The notes beneath the pieces were generated by a model. That model made no database searches, was not told the DNA's origin, and saw nothing but the letters and a program-made list of their open reading frames with translations. 64,000 nucleotides of DNA from Paenibacillus pasadenensis. Its GTDB lineage: Bacteria; Bacillota; Bacilli; Paenibacillales; Paenibacillaceae. The stretch spans positions 248,001-312,000 of the forward strand of contig NZ_JAMBOT010000001.1 in NCBI RefSeq assembly GCF_023715725.1, written 5' to 3'. Shown in pieces: positions 35,530 to 44,315 of the stretch. Position 1 is the stretch's first letter. Every line of letters starts with the position of its first letter. The position numbers and the translations under genes are program-made.

Positions 35530-36933
35530 TTAATAGGAAGCGCTCATTGTAATCTCGCCGTCGATATAGCGGAACTGCACTCTGGAGGCCGCTTCTTTAA
35601 TAAAGCGGGTATAACGACCGATTACAACCTTTGTCCCGCCATAAACCGTTGATTGTATCTCGACTTTTGCCAAGCTCGAATCCTCAAGCGACCGTTCAAT
35701 TTCAAAAATTCGTTCGCGGGTCTCATCCATTTCCTGAGCCGCTTGTTTTTTGGTGGCGCTAAGCTTAACGCGCAGCGCAAGCTTGTCTGCTGCAATTGTG
35801 CCCGCTGCCGCCATTCCATCCAGAATGACCAGCGCCTTATCGGTTTTTTCCAGCGCTTCGCCCTGAGCCCGGAGCGATTTGCGCAGCTCCTTAAGCTCCT
35901 CGCGCAGCTCGGGCTGAACGCCAACCTCAATTGATGTGGCGGTGGACATGCTGTTTCCGACCGTGCGTGCTTGAACGCTTTCCCCGGCCTGCACGGCCCC
36001 GCCTACAATTAATCCCTTGGCTCCACTGCAAACGACGCTGCGTCCGGCACGCACCTGGGAGTGCATTATGCTTTGGCTGACTAAAATGTTTTCTCCAGCC
36101 TGCACAAAGCCGTCCTGAATGAACGAGCAGCGAATGGAGTGGCCCGCTTTGACCAAACCTTTACCGCCTGCCATGATGCCTCCGGAGATTTCGATGGAAC
36201 CGTCTGTCTCCAGTTCTGCACCTTCTACGCCTCCGACAATGCGGATATCGCCGGCAGCACGCACTTTAAATCCGGTGAGCACATTGCCGCGAATAACAAC
36301 GGTTCCTACAAAATCGATGTTGCCGGTCCGATAATCCACATCGCCGTTTACCTCGTACACCGGAAACACATTGATGACATCGCTGCCTGTCAGCGTAAAA
36401 AGCCCGTCGATGGCCGCATAGATTAGCGTACGCTCCGCATTGCAAACGACGTTTTTGCCCGCTTTGATACGAGCCTCACGGCCTCTTTTGCCAATAAAGT
36501 CTACGCCGGTGACCGTTTTGCCGGCCTCCCCCTCTGTCGGAGGCAGCTTGCGGGCGATGAGCTGGCCTTTCTGCACGTTCAGCAAGCGGTTGATCTCTTT
36601 AAAATCGACCTTCCCGCTTTCATTCTCCTCCGGACGCGATTCCTGATTGAACTCAAGCGCGTAGACGATCCGGCCGTCTCTGCCAGGCTTGCCCGGCAGT
36701 CCCTGTGCGACGAGCGTTTGCTTCAGACAGTATGCTGCGGGTTCTTGGCTGATCAATTGAAGCACGTCATACTTGATGCCATATGTAATTCCGGCTGCAC
36801 GAAGCAGGGCCTCCAGCTCGCCGACGGTACAGGAAAATTGTTCGTCACAGCGGTTGAACTGAAGGATCCCGGTCATTTTATCTGGCGACACGGTTACCTT
36901 CACATGCTGCTGCAAATCAAGCTGCTCCATCAT
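35530..36933 (-). CDS. FapA family protein (DUF342, polymer-forming repeats)
   Basis: 467 residues. An N-terminal segment is followed by a central beta-helical region of many Gly/Val repeats (IDFVGTVVIRGNVLTGFKVRAAGDIRIVGG, divided here only for naming), and then a Leu/Lys-rich C-terminal helix region (ELREELKELRKSLRAQGEAL). FapA/DUF342 proteins are widespread in motile bacteria next to flagellar or chemotaxis genes; the biochemical role is not established. Start ATG at 36933 follows GGGAGG. It is 15 nt after sigD and is not present at this position in B. subtilis. Confidence 0.85.
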   Translation of the reverse strand: MMEQLDLQQHVKVTVSPDKMTGILQFNRCDEQFSCTVGELEALLRAAGITYGIKYDVLQLISQEPAAYCLKQTLVAQGLPGKPGRDGRIVYALEFNQESRPEENESGKVDFKEINRLLNVQKGQLIARKLPPTEGEAGKTVTGVDFIGKRGREARIKAGKNVVCNAERTLIYAAIDGLFTLTGSDVINVFPVYEVNGDVDYRTGNIDFVGTVVIRGNVLTGFKVRAAGDIRIVGGVEGAELETDGSIEISGGIMAGGKGLVKAGHSIRCSFIQDGFVQAGENILVSQSIMHSQVRAGRSVVCSGAKGLIVGGAVQAGESVQARTVGNSMSTATSIEVGVQPELREELKELRKSLRAQGEALEKTDKALVILDGMAAAGTIAADKLALRVKLSATKKQAAQEMDETRERIFEIERSLEDSSLAKVEIQSTVYGGTKVVIGRYTRFIKEAASRVQFRYIDGEITMSASY

Positions 36934-36948
36934 CCCATGATCCTCCCT

Positions 36949-37737
36949 CTAGGAGTTCTGCATCAACTGGTCCTTCTGTTTAGACAACGCGCCTCTCAGC
37001 CTCAAAATCGCTTTGGAATGAAGCTGCGAGATGCGAGACGGAGATAGAGACATGACCTCGGCAATTTCGCTGAGAGACAGCTCTTCATAATAGAAGAGAG
37101 AAACGACGATGCGCTCTTTCTCGGTAAGCTTCTCGATTCCTTTCACAAGTGATTCCTTGAGATAGAATTCATGAACCTTATGATCCGGGTTTTTCGCTTT
37201 CTCGTCTACGAGCAGCGATAAACGAGTCTCACTTTCCTCCTCGCGGATCGGATCTTCAAGCGAGCATACCGTCGTAACTGCAATCTCTTGAAGCATAACG
37301 GTAAACTCTTTTTCCGACACCTGCAAATAAGAGCTGATCTCCGCATCGCTGACCGATCTCAAATACTGCTGCTCCAGGTGCTGGTAAGCTTCCTCGATGC
37401 GCTTCGCTTTTTCGCGCACGGAGCGGGGCACCCAGTCGCCCTGCCTCAACCCGTCTATGATGGCTCCGCGAATTCGCCACGAAGCGTACGTTTCAAATTG
37501 AAGACCGCGTTTATAGTCGAACTTGTCGATGGCATCGATAAGCCCCATCACGCCGTTGCTGGCCAGATCGTCCTTGGACACGTTTTTCGGCAATCCAATC
37601 GCCATCCGGTTCGTGACATAATCAACAAGCGGCAAATATTGTTCAATAAGAGCTTTTTTTGCATCGAGATTCTGCTCTTCTTTCCATTTCTCCCACATCT
37701 CCATGTTGGATAAATGAGGCGCCTTGGGCTCTATCAT
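36949..37737 (-). CDS. sigD: Flagellar sigma factor SigD (FliA family)
   Basis: 262 residues, sigma-28 type. Region 2 includes LPLVDYVTNRMAIGLP and GLIDAIDKFDYKRGLQFETYASWRIRGAI; region 4 includes LTEKERIVVSLFYYEELSLSEIAEVMSLSPSRISQLHSKA (split by region). It transcribes late motility genes such as flagellin, motility and autolysin genes. The ATG at 37737 is chosen because AAGGAGG lies 10 nt upstream; the TTG at 37746 has no spacing. The anti-sigma factor FlgM is not in this window. Confidence 0.96.
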   Translation of the reverse strand: MIEPKAPHLSNMEMWEKWKEEQNLDAKKALIEQYLPLVDYVTNRMAIGLPKNVSKDDLASNGVMGLIDAIDKFDYKRGLQFETYASWRIRGAIIDGLRQGDWVPRSVREKAKRIEEAYQHLEQQYLRSVSDAEISSYLQVSEKEFTVMLQEIAVTTVCSLEDPIREEESETRLSLLVDEKAKNPDHKVHEFYLKESLVKGIEKLTEKERIVVSLFYYEELSLSEIAEVMSLSPSRISQLHSKAILRLRGALSKQKDQLMQNS

Positions 37738-37843
37738 CGTCCTCAAGCCTCCTTAAGCTTTCGCCTGACGGTTCTTACGACTGACCTGTGCGAGACTTTC
37801 CCGCCTCCTGCGCTCCGTTCCGGGCGCTTCCGACACTGCTTCA

Positions 37844-38299
37844 CTACTCTTCCCGGTTCAAATGACGAACGGCCTGCACCAGATCCTGTTCTTGCAGTTC
37901 GGGTCTCGATGCCCGAAGCTGCGGGGGGGACAGCGGCTGAAAAGCGCTTGAGGCCGCTGCCGTCCGAGCCGTCTCCGGCTGCGGGTTATCCTCTGCGGAC
38001 AATGCCGGAGGCTTCCAGCCTTCCCGGATCAATGCTTCCAGATTTTCTCCGCCGTCCGCCTGTAAGTCCAGCGTGGAACCCGGTGCGGCTTCCTCATCCG
38101 ACGGCTGTTCCAGCGGGCGCTCCGGCAGCGTGAACGTCAGTAAAAATCTAAGCGCATACGCCAACAGCCAAAACGCGGCAGCAGCCGCAAGCAAACGCAT
38201 GCCGGCAACCGGCCACGGATTGCGTCCGGCGTTGAGCAGAAGCGTTAATAGCGCTCCTCCTGCCGCCAGCCAAGCATTGATTCGCCAATTGCCAACCAT
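37844..38299 (-). CDS. Small two-helix membrane protein, unknown function
   Basis: 151 residues. Two N-terminal membrane helices (about 8-22 and 32-56), then a ~95-residue acidic, Pro/Ala-rich cytoplasmic tail ending QAVRHLNREE. It lies between cheD (5 nt away) and sigD. No counterpart stands at this point in B. subtilis. The start ATG at 38299 lies five bases after the cheD stop, so translation probably relies on coupling. I cannot assign a family. Confidence 0.65.
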   Translation of the reverse strand: MVGNWRINAWLAAGGALLTLLLNAGRNPWPVAGMRLLAAAAAFWLLAYALRFLLTFTLPERPLEQPSDEEAAPGSTLDLQADGGENLEALIREGWKPPALSAEDNPQPETARTAAASSAFQPLSPPQLRASRPELQEQDLVQAVRHLNREE

Positions 38300-38304
38300 G
38301 GCAT

Positions 38305-38799
38305 CTACAACTCCTTCGTTCCTTGCTGTACGGAGCGGACATATAAAATGCCCGTCTCCGAATCCAATTCAATCGTGCGGCCGTGGCTGCCGCCCGTATC
38401 CTCGCCGATTAGAGGAATTCCGTAGCGATCCAGCATTTGCATGCAGCTCTCCACGTTTCTCGGTCCGATGCGCAGCGAATCGCTCTTTCCGAGCGAGGCG
38501 AACATTTGGGAGCCTCCCGCCATCTTGGCGAGGAGTCGGCCTATTTTAGCACCGGCCTTCTCCAGTTCCTCAATCAGCAGCGGCAGTGCGGTATCGGCGT
38601 ACTTGGCCCGATTAAACGTCTCTTCCCTGGCAATCGCCGAATCCGGAAGCATGACATGGGCCATTCCAGCTACTTTGCGGTCAGGATCGTATAAAGTCAG
38701 TCCAACGCAGGAGCCAAGCCCGGAAGTGCGGATGCATTCTCCACGGGTTGCCACGTTCAGATCCGCCATTCCGACTTTGACGACATTTTGCTGAATCAT
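38305..38799 (-). CDS. cheD: Chemotaxis receptor deamidase CheD
   Basis: 164 residues. Deamidates receptor glutamines and forms a regulatory pair with CheC. The catalytic Cys lies in TSGLGSCVGLTLYD, the His in GMAHVMLP, and the conserved GGSQMF and GPRN segments follow. The ATG overlaps the cheC stop by 4 nt, giving paired translation of the two partners. Confidence 0.95.
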   Translation of the reverse strand: MIQQNVVKVGMADLNVATRGECIRTSGLGSCVGLTLYDPDRKVAGMAHVMLPDSAIAREETFNRAKYADTALPLLIEELEKAGAKIGRLLAKMAGGSQMFASLGKSDSLRIGPRNVESCMQMLDRYGIPLIGEDTGGSHGRTIELDSETGILYVRSVQQGTKEL

Positions 38800-39416
38800 G
38801 ACTCTCGCACTCCCAGCGCCTGAAACAAGATTGCGAACGAATCCGGGTCTGGAATAAGGAAAAATTGCCCGTCAAGCTGCTCTCCAGCGTCCAGAAACTT
38901 CGTCTCGATCAGCAGCGCCGCGTCTCCCATTTCGCCATATTGCATCAGCCCGTAGGAGAGTACGGCTCCAGCCATATCAAGAGCAACTGCGGGCACGCTC
39001 GGAGATAGGCCAAGTCCGGTCAGGTCGGCAAGCGAGGAGAGGTAGGAACCGGCCAAAATGTTGCCGATCTCGCTTAATGCGGACAGCTCCATCTCGGAAT
39101 ATTCCAAGTCCTCCTCCACCTCCATCGCTGCCAGCCGGCCAAGCAGCCGTTTGGCGGCGACGGGATGCATAATATAGAAGAGATTGCCGGGCGCCTCACC
39201 CTCTACTCTTAAAAAGACGGCCATTACGAGCTCTTCAGCGCCGCCGACCCGCTCCGCCACCTCTTCAAAAGGCACAACGCTTACTTTAGGGACGGCCATA
39301 TCAACCGGCTTGTCCAGCAGCGTCGAGAGCGCGGTAGCCGCATTGCCCGAGCCGATGTTGCCGACCTCCTTGAGCACATCAAGCTCGAACTCCTCCAGCC
39401 TGTGCAATGAGCTCAC
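38796..39416 (-). CDS. cheC: CheY-P phosphatase CheC
   Basis: 206 residues. Both phosphatase motifs of the form D/S-x3-E-x2-N are present: DVLKEVGN near the N-terminus and SALSEIGN in the second half, each followed by the conserved Pro about 22 residues later. The GTG at 39416 is preferred because GGAGG is 7 nt upstream; a TTG two codons earlier is too close. The start overlaps the cheW stop. It adapts CheY-P levels together with CheD. Confidence 0.94.
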   Translation of the reverse strand: MSSLHRLEEFELDVLKEVGNIGSGNAATALSTLLDKPVDMAVPKVSVVPFEEVAERVGGAEELVMAVFLRVEGEAPGNLFYIMHPVAAKRLLGRLAAMEVEEDLEYSEMELSALSEIGNILAGSYLSSLADLTGLGLSPSVPAVALDMAGAVLSYGLMQYGEMGDAALLIETKFLDAGEQLDGQFFLIPDPDSFAILFQALGVRES

Positions 39417-39418
39417 GG

Positions 39419-39880
39419 TCAAGCCTCCATCTGTTCAAGCTGCACAAGCTCGGCTTTGTTCAGCACCTCGGAAAGATTCAGCATGACGAGCAGTCTGCCC
39501 CCGTCGGTTTTGGCAATGCCCCGCAAATATTTCGCTTGAATGCCTCCGACCACTTCCGGCGGAAGCTCGATGTTGTCGCTGTTAATATCCGTTACGTCGC
39601 TGGCTTGATCCACGATGAAGCCAACCTCCAGCTCGCCGGAGTTGACGATAATAATACGGGTGGCGTCGGTCGTTTCAACCTCAGCCAGTCCGAACCGTCC
39701 GCGCAGATCGATGACAGGAACAACAACGCCGCGCAAATTAACGACTCCCTTTACAAACGGCGGCGTTTTAGGCACGCGGGTAATCGGCATTATTCGCTCC
39801 ACCGTTTTGACCTTGTCGACCTCGATGCCGTACTCCTCTTCGCCAAGCGCGAATACGATAACCTTGATTTCTTCTCCCAT
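39419..39880 (-). CDS. cheW: Chemotaxis coupling protein CheW
   Basis: 153 residues, single CheW domain. Links receptors to CheA. Segments are IVFALGEEEYGIEVDKV, VKGVVNLRGVVVPVIDLR and FIVDQASDVTDI. The ATG at 39880 has GGGAGG at 8 nt; the ATG at 39886 is too close and the ORF extension upstream to 40063 overlaps cheA. Lies between cheA and cheC. Confidence 0.95.
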   Translation of the reverse strand: MGEEIKVIVFALGEEEYGIEVDKVKTVERIMPITRVPKTPPFVKGVVNLRGVVVPVIDLRGRFGLAEVETTDATRIIIVNSGELEVGFIVDQASDVTDINSDNIELPPEVVGGIQAKYLRGIAKTDGGRLLVMLNLSEVLNKAELVQLEQMEA

Positions 39881-39903
39881 GGCCATTTCCTCCCTAGCTA
39901 GTC

Positions 39904-41955
39904 TTATTTGAAGAGCGCGTTCGGATCGATAATAAGTGCGACCTGGCCGTCCCCGAGAATCGTTGCCCCGGATACCGCAGGTGTTGGGCCGAGATATGCG
40001 CCCATCGACTTGAGCACGATGTCGCTTTGTCCGATAAAGTCGTCCACGATAACGGCCGCCCATTTTTCTCCTTTGCGGATGACGATGTACTCGCTCTCTT
40101 CCTCGACCTCCTCATGGAAATCAGGAGCTTCCAACACTTTGCTCAGCGACACAATTGGAATAACTGCATTGCGGTAGGTCATCATCCGGTTGCCGTGAAC
40201 GCTCAAAATCGCATCCCGCTTCAAAATGCCGGTTTCAACGATCGAGGTCAGCGGAATCGCATATTTTTCGGAGCCAAGGCGCACAAGCATAGCCGTAATA
40301 ATGGAAAGCGTCAGCGGCAGCTGAATGCTGAACTTGGAACCAAAGCCTTCTTTGCTTTCAACCGATACGTTGCCGCCAAGCGATACGATTTTGGTCCGAA
40401 CGACGTCCAGCCCGACGCCGCGCCCGGAAAGATCGGAAATTTGATCTGCGGTGCTGAAGCCCGGGGCGAAGATCAGATTGCTGATTTCATCCGGAGTCAG
40501 CTTGGCTGCCTCTTGCTCGGAAAGCACGCCTTTCTCAATCGCCTTCGCTTTTACCTTCTCGCCGTTGATGCCCCTGCCATCCTCTTCCACTTCGATGAAA
40601 ACATGGTTGCCGCTGTGGTAAGCCCGGAGCCAAATCGTGCCCGTCTCCGGTTTGCCGGCTTCAAGCCTGCCTTCCGTCGTCTCCAGCCCATGATCGAGCG
40701 AGTTGCGCAGCAGATGGACAAGCGGATCGCCGATTTCGTCGATGACGGTGCGGTCAAGCTCCGTATCCGCGCCAGTAATGACCAGCTCGACTTTTTTGTC
40801 CAGCGATTTGGCGATGTCGCGAATCATGCGCGGGAAACGGTTAAACACCGAATCGACCGGCACCATGCGCAGCTTCAGTACGATATCCTGCAGATCGGCG
40901 CTAATGCGCGACAGATGTTCAACCGTCTCGGTCAGCTCCGTTCGGCCGATTTCGCTGGACAGCTGCTCCAGGCGGGAACGGTCGATCAGCAGCTCGCTGA
41001 ACAGATTGATAAGGGCGTCTAGCCTGTCAATATCAACGCGAATAGTGCGGTTCGCCACCGGCGCTGCCGGTTGTTTCCCTTCGGTGCGGGCCGGCTTGGC
41101 GGAGCGTGCCTGCTGCGCCTCAGCACCTGCTGATGCAGCCGTTCCAGCGCTTGCTGCAGCCGCCGGCTCAGGGCGGGCAAGCCGTTCCAGCGTCGCGGCG
41201 TCGAGCAGCTCGGCTCTTGCGGCTTCAACTTCCGATATGCCGCTAATCGCAGCCGTCAGCTGTTCTTCGCTGCCCGAAGTAACAAATATTACGGTGAAGG
41301 AGCGGTCAAATTTCTCCTGTTCCAAATCCGTGACGGAAGGAATAGATTTAACGACCTCTCCCTGTTCCTCCAGCACATTGAATACCATGTAGGCGCGAGC
41401 CGCTTTCAGCACACAGGACTCGACGAGCGATACGTCAATGCGCAGCGCCTTTAAACCGCTGTCCATCGATTGTTTGAGCACAGACAGCTGGAATTCGTCG
41501 ATAGCCGCTTCTCCGGACGGCATGGACGCTACGGCGACAGCCGAAGCCGCGGCCGTTTCCGCACGGCTTTTGTAGCTGCCGTCAACGATGGATTTGAGCG
41601 AAGCGACGATGGAGCGGACATCCGCTTTGCCTTCGCCGCCGCCCTTGATATCCTCCACCATCGTCTCCAGCGCATCCAGCCCTTTGAACAGAACGTCAAA
41701 GATAAACTCGTCCATTGACAGCTTGCTGTTGCGCACCAGATCCAGCACATTTTCCATCTCATGGGTCAACGATGCCATATCTTCAAAGCCCATTGTCGCC
41801 GACATGCCCTTAAGCGTATGTGCAGAACGGAAGATGACTTGCACAAAGCTCAAATCGGCGGGATCGCCTTCCAGCTTCAGCAAATTCTCGTTGAGCGCCT
41901 GTAGGTGATCCTGCGATTCATCAATAAACATGGAGAGATATGCGTTCATATCCAT
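39904..41955 (-). CDS. cheA: Chemotaxis histidine kinase CheA
   Basis: 683 residues. P1 phosphotransfer domain with His46 in FRSAHTLKGMSATMGF; P2 CheY-binding region (about 180-260); an Ala-rich linker (about 265-300); P3 dimerisation; P4 kinase with HLLRNSLDHGLE, DDGRG-like EEDGRGING and GRGVGLDVV; and P5 CheW-like C-terminus. It phosphorylates CheY and CheB. ATG at 41955 follows AGGAGGTGG; upstream in-frame sequence to 42030 overlaps cheB and is not supported. Confidence 0.96.
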   Translation of the reverse strand: MDMNAYLSMFIDESQDHLQALNENLLKLEGDPADLSFVQVIFRSAHTLKGMSATMGFEDMASLTHEMENVLDLVRNSKLSMDEFIFDVLFKGLDALETMVEDIKGGGEGKADVRSIVASLKSIVDGSYKSRAETAAASAVAVASMPSGEAAIDEFQLSVLKQSMDSGLKALRIDVSLVESCVLKAARAYMVFNVLEEQGEVVKSIPSVTDLEQEKFDRSFTVIFVTSGSEEQLTAAISGISEVEAARAELLDAATLERLARPEPAAAASAGTAASAGAEAQQARSAKPARTEGKQPAAPVANRTIRVDIDRLDALINLFSELLIDRSRLEQLSSEIGRTELTETVEHLSRISADLQDIVLKLRMVPVDSVFNRFPRMIRDIAKSLDKKVELVITGADTELDRTVIDEIGDPLVHLLRNSLDHGLETTEGRLEAGKPETGTIWLRAYHSGNHVFIEVEEDGRGINGEKVKAKAIEKGVLSEQEAAKLTPDEISNLIFAPGFSTADQISDLSGRGVGLDVVRTKIVSLGGNVSVESKEGFGSKFSIQLPLTLSIITAMLVRLGSEKYAIPLTSIVETGILKRDAILSVHGNRMMTYRNAVIPIVSLSKVLEAPDFHEEVEEESEYIVIRKGEKWAAVIVDDFIGQSDIVLKSMGAYLGPTPAVSGATILGDGQVALIIDPNALFK

Positions 41956-41983
41956 AACGTGATCCACCTCCTGTAAAATGAAA

Positions 41984-43405
41984 TCAGCGTGCGGAGCCGC
42001 CCGAGCAGCGGCTGTAAAGCTCACCGGCAATTAGCGGCAGCGGCAGCACGGTCTGGCAGCTGCCGTTCTCCACCGCGCTGCGCGGCATGCCGTAGACGAC
42101 GCAGCTGTCCTCCGCCTCGGCAATCGTACTGGCAGCGCCGCTTTCCTTCAGCTCCAGCATGCCTCTGGAGCCGTCGCTGCCCATACCGGTCAAAATGACT
42201 GCATGCCGCTTCAGCTCCGTGAAAGGAACCAGCGAGCGGAAAAGCACGTCGACCGACGGCCTGTGACCGCTAACCGGATCGTTTTGCGTCAGGCGTATGA
42301 AGTAGCCGAGCTCGTCCCGCGCAAGCTCCATATGTCTGCCGCCCGGCGCCAAGTACGCCTCGCCGCTTCGTACCCGCTGCCCGTCTGCAGCCTCAAACAC
42401 TCGCAACGGACCTGCTGCATCCAGCCGCTTCGCCAGCGACGCCGTGAAACGGGGCGGCATATGCTGCACCATCAGCACCGGCTCTTGTAGCTCCGCCGGA
42501 ATTCCGGCCAGCAGCTCATGCAAAGCTCTTGGTCCGCCAGTGGAGGTGCCTACCGCAATCAGATGATTAAAAGCTGTCGTGCCGGCAGCCGGCTTAACCG
42601 CCGGAGTCTGCGCAAAAGCGGCATCATGCCGCTCCAGCCCATCCTTTCGGCCGGGCTGCCGGGCTGCAGCCGTTTCCCGACGCGCCTGCTCTGCGGCGCC
42701 GGCTGCTTCTTTGCCGGCTTGAGCCAGGCGTTCAGGACGGCTTCCCGTTTGATCCGCGCTAACCTTGGCGCCTCCGGCCGCCGGTTTCTTCCGGGGATCC
42801 GCTTCCTCTGTAATCTTAGAGGCATGCGCAGCAGCGTTGTCCGGCTGCGCCGCTTTGCTGCCAGCTTTGCCTGCCGTTCGAGCAGAGCCGGGAGCCGGGC
42901 CTGCATCCGGCTTTGCTTTGGATAAGGCGCTCTTCGGTAATAGTGCATCCGCCCCGCCAGGCGGCTGCCGAAGCGCCGAATGCTGGCGCTGCAGCCGCTC
43001 CCGGATCAGTACGGCAGTATGCAGCTTTTCGCGCAATAACCTTCCGATCGTCCCGATTTCACCGGGCGGCGACGATGCGGCCGGCTTGCGGATGAAGTCA
43101 AAAGCTCCTTGCTGCAGCGCTGCGATCGTTTGGGACGTATGCTCTTCGCTAATGCCGGAGAACATGATGACCGGCAGCGGATAAGCTGCCATAATTGGCC
43201 CCAGCGCTTCCAGTCCGTTCATTTCCGGCATTTCCAGATCGAGCGTCATCACATCCGGCTTTAGCCTTAAGACCGCCTCAATCGCTTCCTTGCCCGTACT
43301 GGCCATCCCCGCGATTTCAAAAGCAGGGTCCGCCTCAATCAGATCCTTGATGACGGCTCGCATAAAAGCCGAATCGTCCACAATCAGCACTCGAAATTGG
43401 GGCAT
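41984..43405 (-). CDS. cheB: Chemotaxis protein-glutamate methylesterase CheB with long linker
   Basis: 473 residues, about 100 longer than B. subtilis CheB. An N-terminal receiver has VDDSAFMR and phospho-Asp56 in LDLEMPEMNG. A long Ala/Lys/Arg-rich linker (about 140-280) has low complexity. The C-terminal esterase has the Ser in AVGTSTGGPRAL, the His in VQHMPPRF and the Asp in GSDGSRGML. Start at 43405 has GGAGAG at 7 nt. It removes methyl groups from receptors when phosphorylated. Confidence 0.94.
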   Translation of the reverse strand: MPQFRVLIVDDSAFMRAVIKDLIEADPAFEIAGMASTGKEAIEAVLRLKPDVMTLDLEMPEMNGLEALGPIMAAYPLPVIMFSGISEEHTSQTIAALQQGAFDFIRKPAASSPPGEIGTIGRLLREKLHTAVLIRERLQRQHSALRQPPGGADALLPKSALSKAKPDAGPAPGSARTAGKAGSKAAQPDNAAAHASKITEEADPRKKPAAGGAKVSADQTGSRPERLAQAGKEAAGAAEQARRETAAARQPGRKDGLERHDAAFAQTPAVKPAAGTTAFNHLIAVGTSTGGPRALHELLAGIPAELQEPVLMVQHMPPRFTASLAKRLDAAGPLRVFEAADGQRVRSGEAYLAPGGRHMELARDELGYFIRLTQNDPVSGHRPSVDVLFRSLVPFTELKRHAVILTGMGSDGSRGMLELKESGAASTIAEAEDSCVVYGMPRSAVENGSCQTVLPLPLIAGELYSRCSGGSAR

Positions 43406-43430
43406 GGCCAATCTCTCCTTCTATTGAAAG

Positions 43431-44315
43431 TCAAAGGCTGCGCTTGCGACCCAGCCATTGTTGAAAAAAGCCTTTGACCGTACGTGTGGAATCGCCGGTA
43501 TGCGGAAGCTCCATATATGCTCTTGCTGCGGTCAGAATGTCACGGGACGCCTGGCATTCGGGAAACACGATTGAAAATGGCGACTGCCGCCTCACTGCCT
43601 TGCCGACATGAGGATCATCTGCGATCGCTCCGGCAAAGGGCAGGCTGACATTGAGAAACCGCTGCGCCGCCAGGTCCATCTTTTCAGCGGTCTGACGCCC
43701 TTCGCGCGAATCCGACGTCCGGTTGACGATCAGCTTGAACTTTGCTGCAGGATTGGAATGAGACACCATTTTAACCAGCGCATAAGCATCCGTAACGGAG
43801 GTTGGCTCCGGCGTTGTAACGATGATGCACTCGTGTGAAGCGTGGATAAATCGTTCCGCCTCCCGGCTCAGCCCTGCTCCCGTATCGAACAATATAAGAT
43901 CGTACTCGCCCTGCAGCCGTCCGATCTCGCGGTCGGCTTGCTGCAGCTGCTCCTCCGTCAGGTGAAGCAGCTCCCGAAATCCTGATCCTCCGGCAATAAA
44001 ATGCAGGCCGCCCGGTCCAAGCTGGATAATATCCCGAATGGAACGCTCCCCCTGGAAAAGATGGTAGAGAGAGTATGGCGCGGGAACGCCCATAAGCACA
44101 TCCAGGTTCGCCATGCCTATGTCAGCGTCAAATACCAGCACTTTTTGTCCCAGCTTTTGCAGCGCCAAGGCAAAATTCAAGCTAAAATTCGACTTGCCCA
44201 CCCCGCCCTTGCCGCTCGCCACCGTGATGATCCGGGTTTGTTTGGGAGCTTGATCCGGCTTGGCCCCGTTTCTTTGCAAAATCAAATTGCGCAGCGCCTG
44301 AGCCTGATCAGCCAT
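43431..44315 (-). CDS. flhG: MinD-like flagellar number ATPase FlhG/YlxH
   Basis: 294 residues. A P-loop ATPase with the deviant Walker A ASGKGGVGKSN and FDADIGMANLDVLMG, plus DTGAGLS. Acts with FlhF in flagellar placement and C-ring assembly. The ATG at 44315 overlaps the flhF stop by 8 nt; upstream reading to 44465 is inside flhF and not used. Between flhF and cheB, as in B. subtilis ylxH. Confidence 0.94.
   Translation of the reverse strand: MADQAQALRNLILQRNGAKPDQAPKQTRIITVASGKGGVGKSNFSLNFALALQKLGQKVLVFDADIGMANLDVLMGVPAPYSLYHLFQGERSIRDIIQLGPGGLHFIAGGSGFRELLHLTEEQLQQADREIGRLQGEYDLILFDTGAGLSREAERFIHASHECIIVTTPEPTSVTDAYALVKMVSHSNPAAKFKLIVNRTSDSREGRQTAEKMDLAAQRFLNVSLPFAGAIADDPHVGKAVRRQSPFSIVFPECQASRDILTAARAYMELPHTGDSTRTVKGFFQQWLGRKRSL

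Noticed and set aside
37743-37844. 33-codon basic ORF that fills the gap between the two-helix membrane protein and sigD
   Set aside because: Packing is tight (GTG overlaps the previous stop), but the ribosome site is poor, the sequence is Arg/Lys/Gly of random look, and the sigD Shine-Dalgarno accounts for its end. Conservation would be needed.
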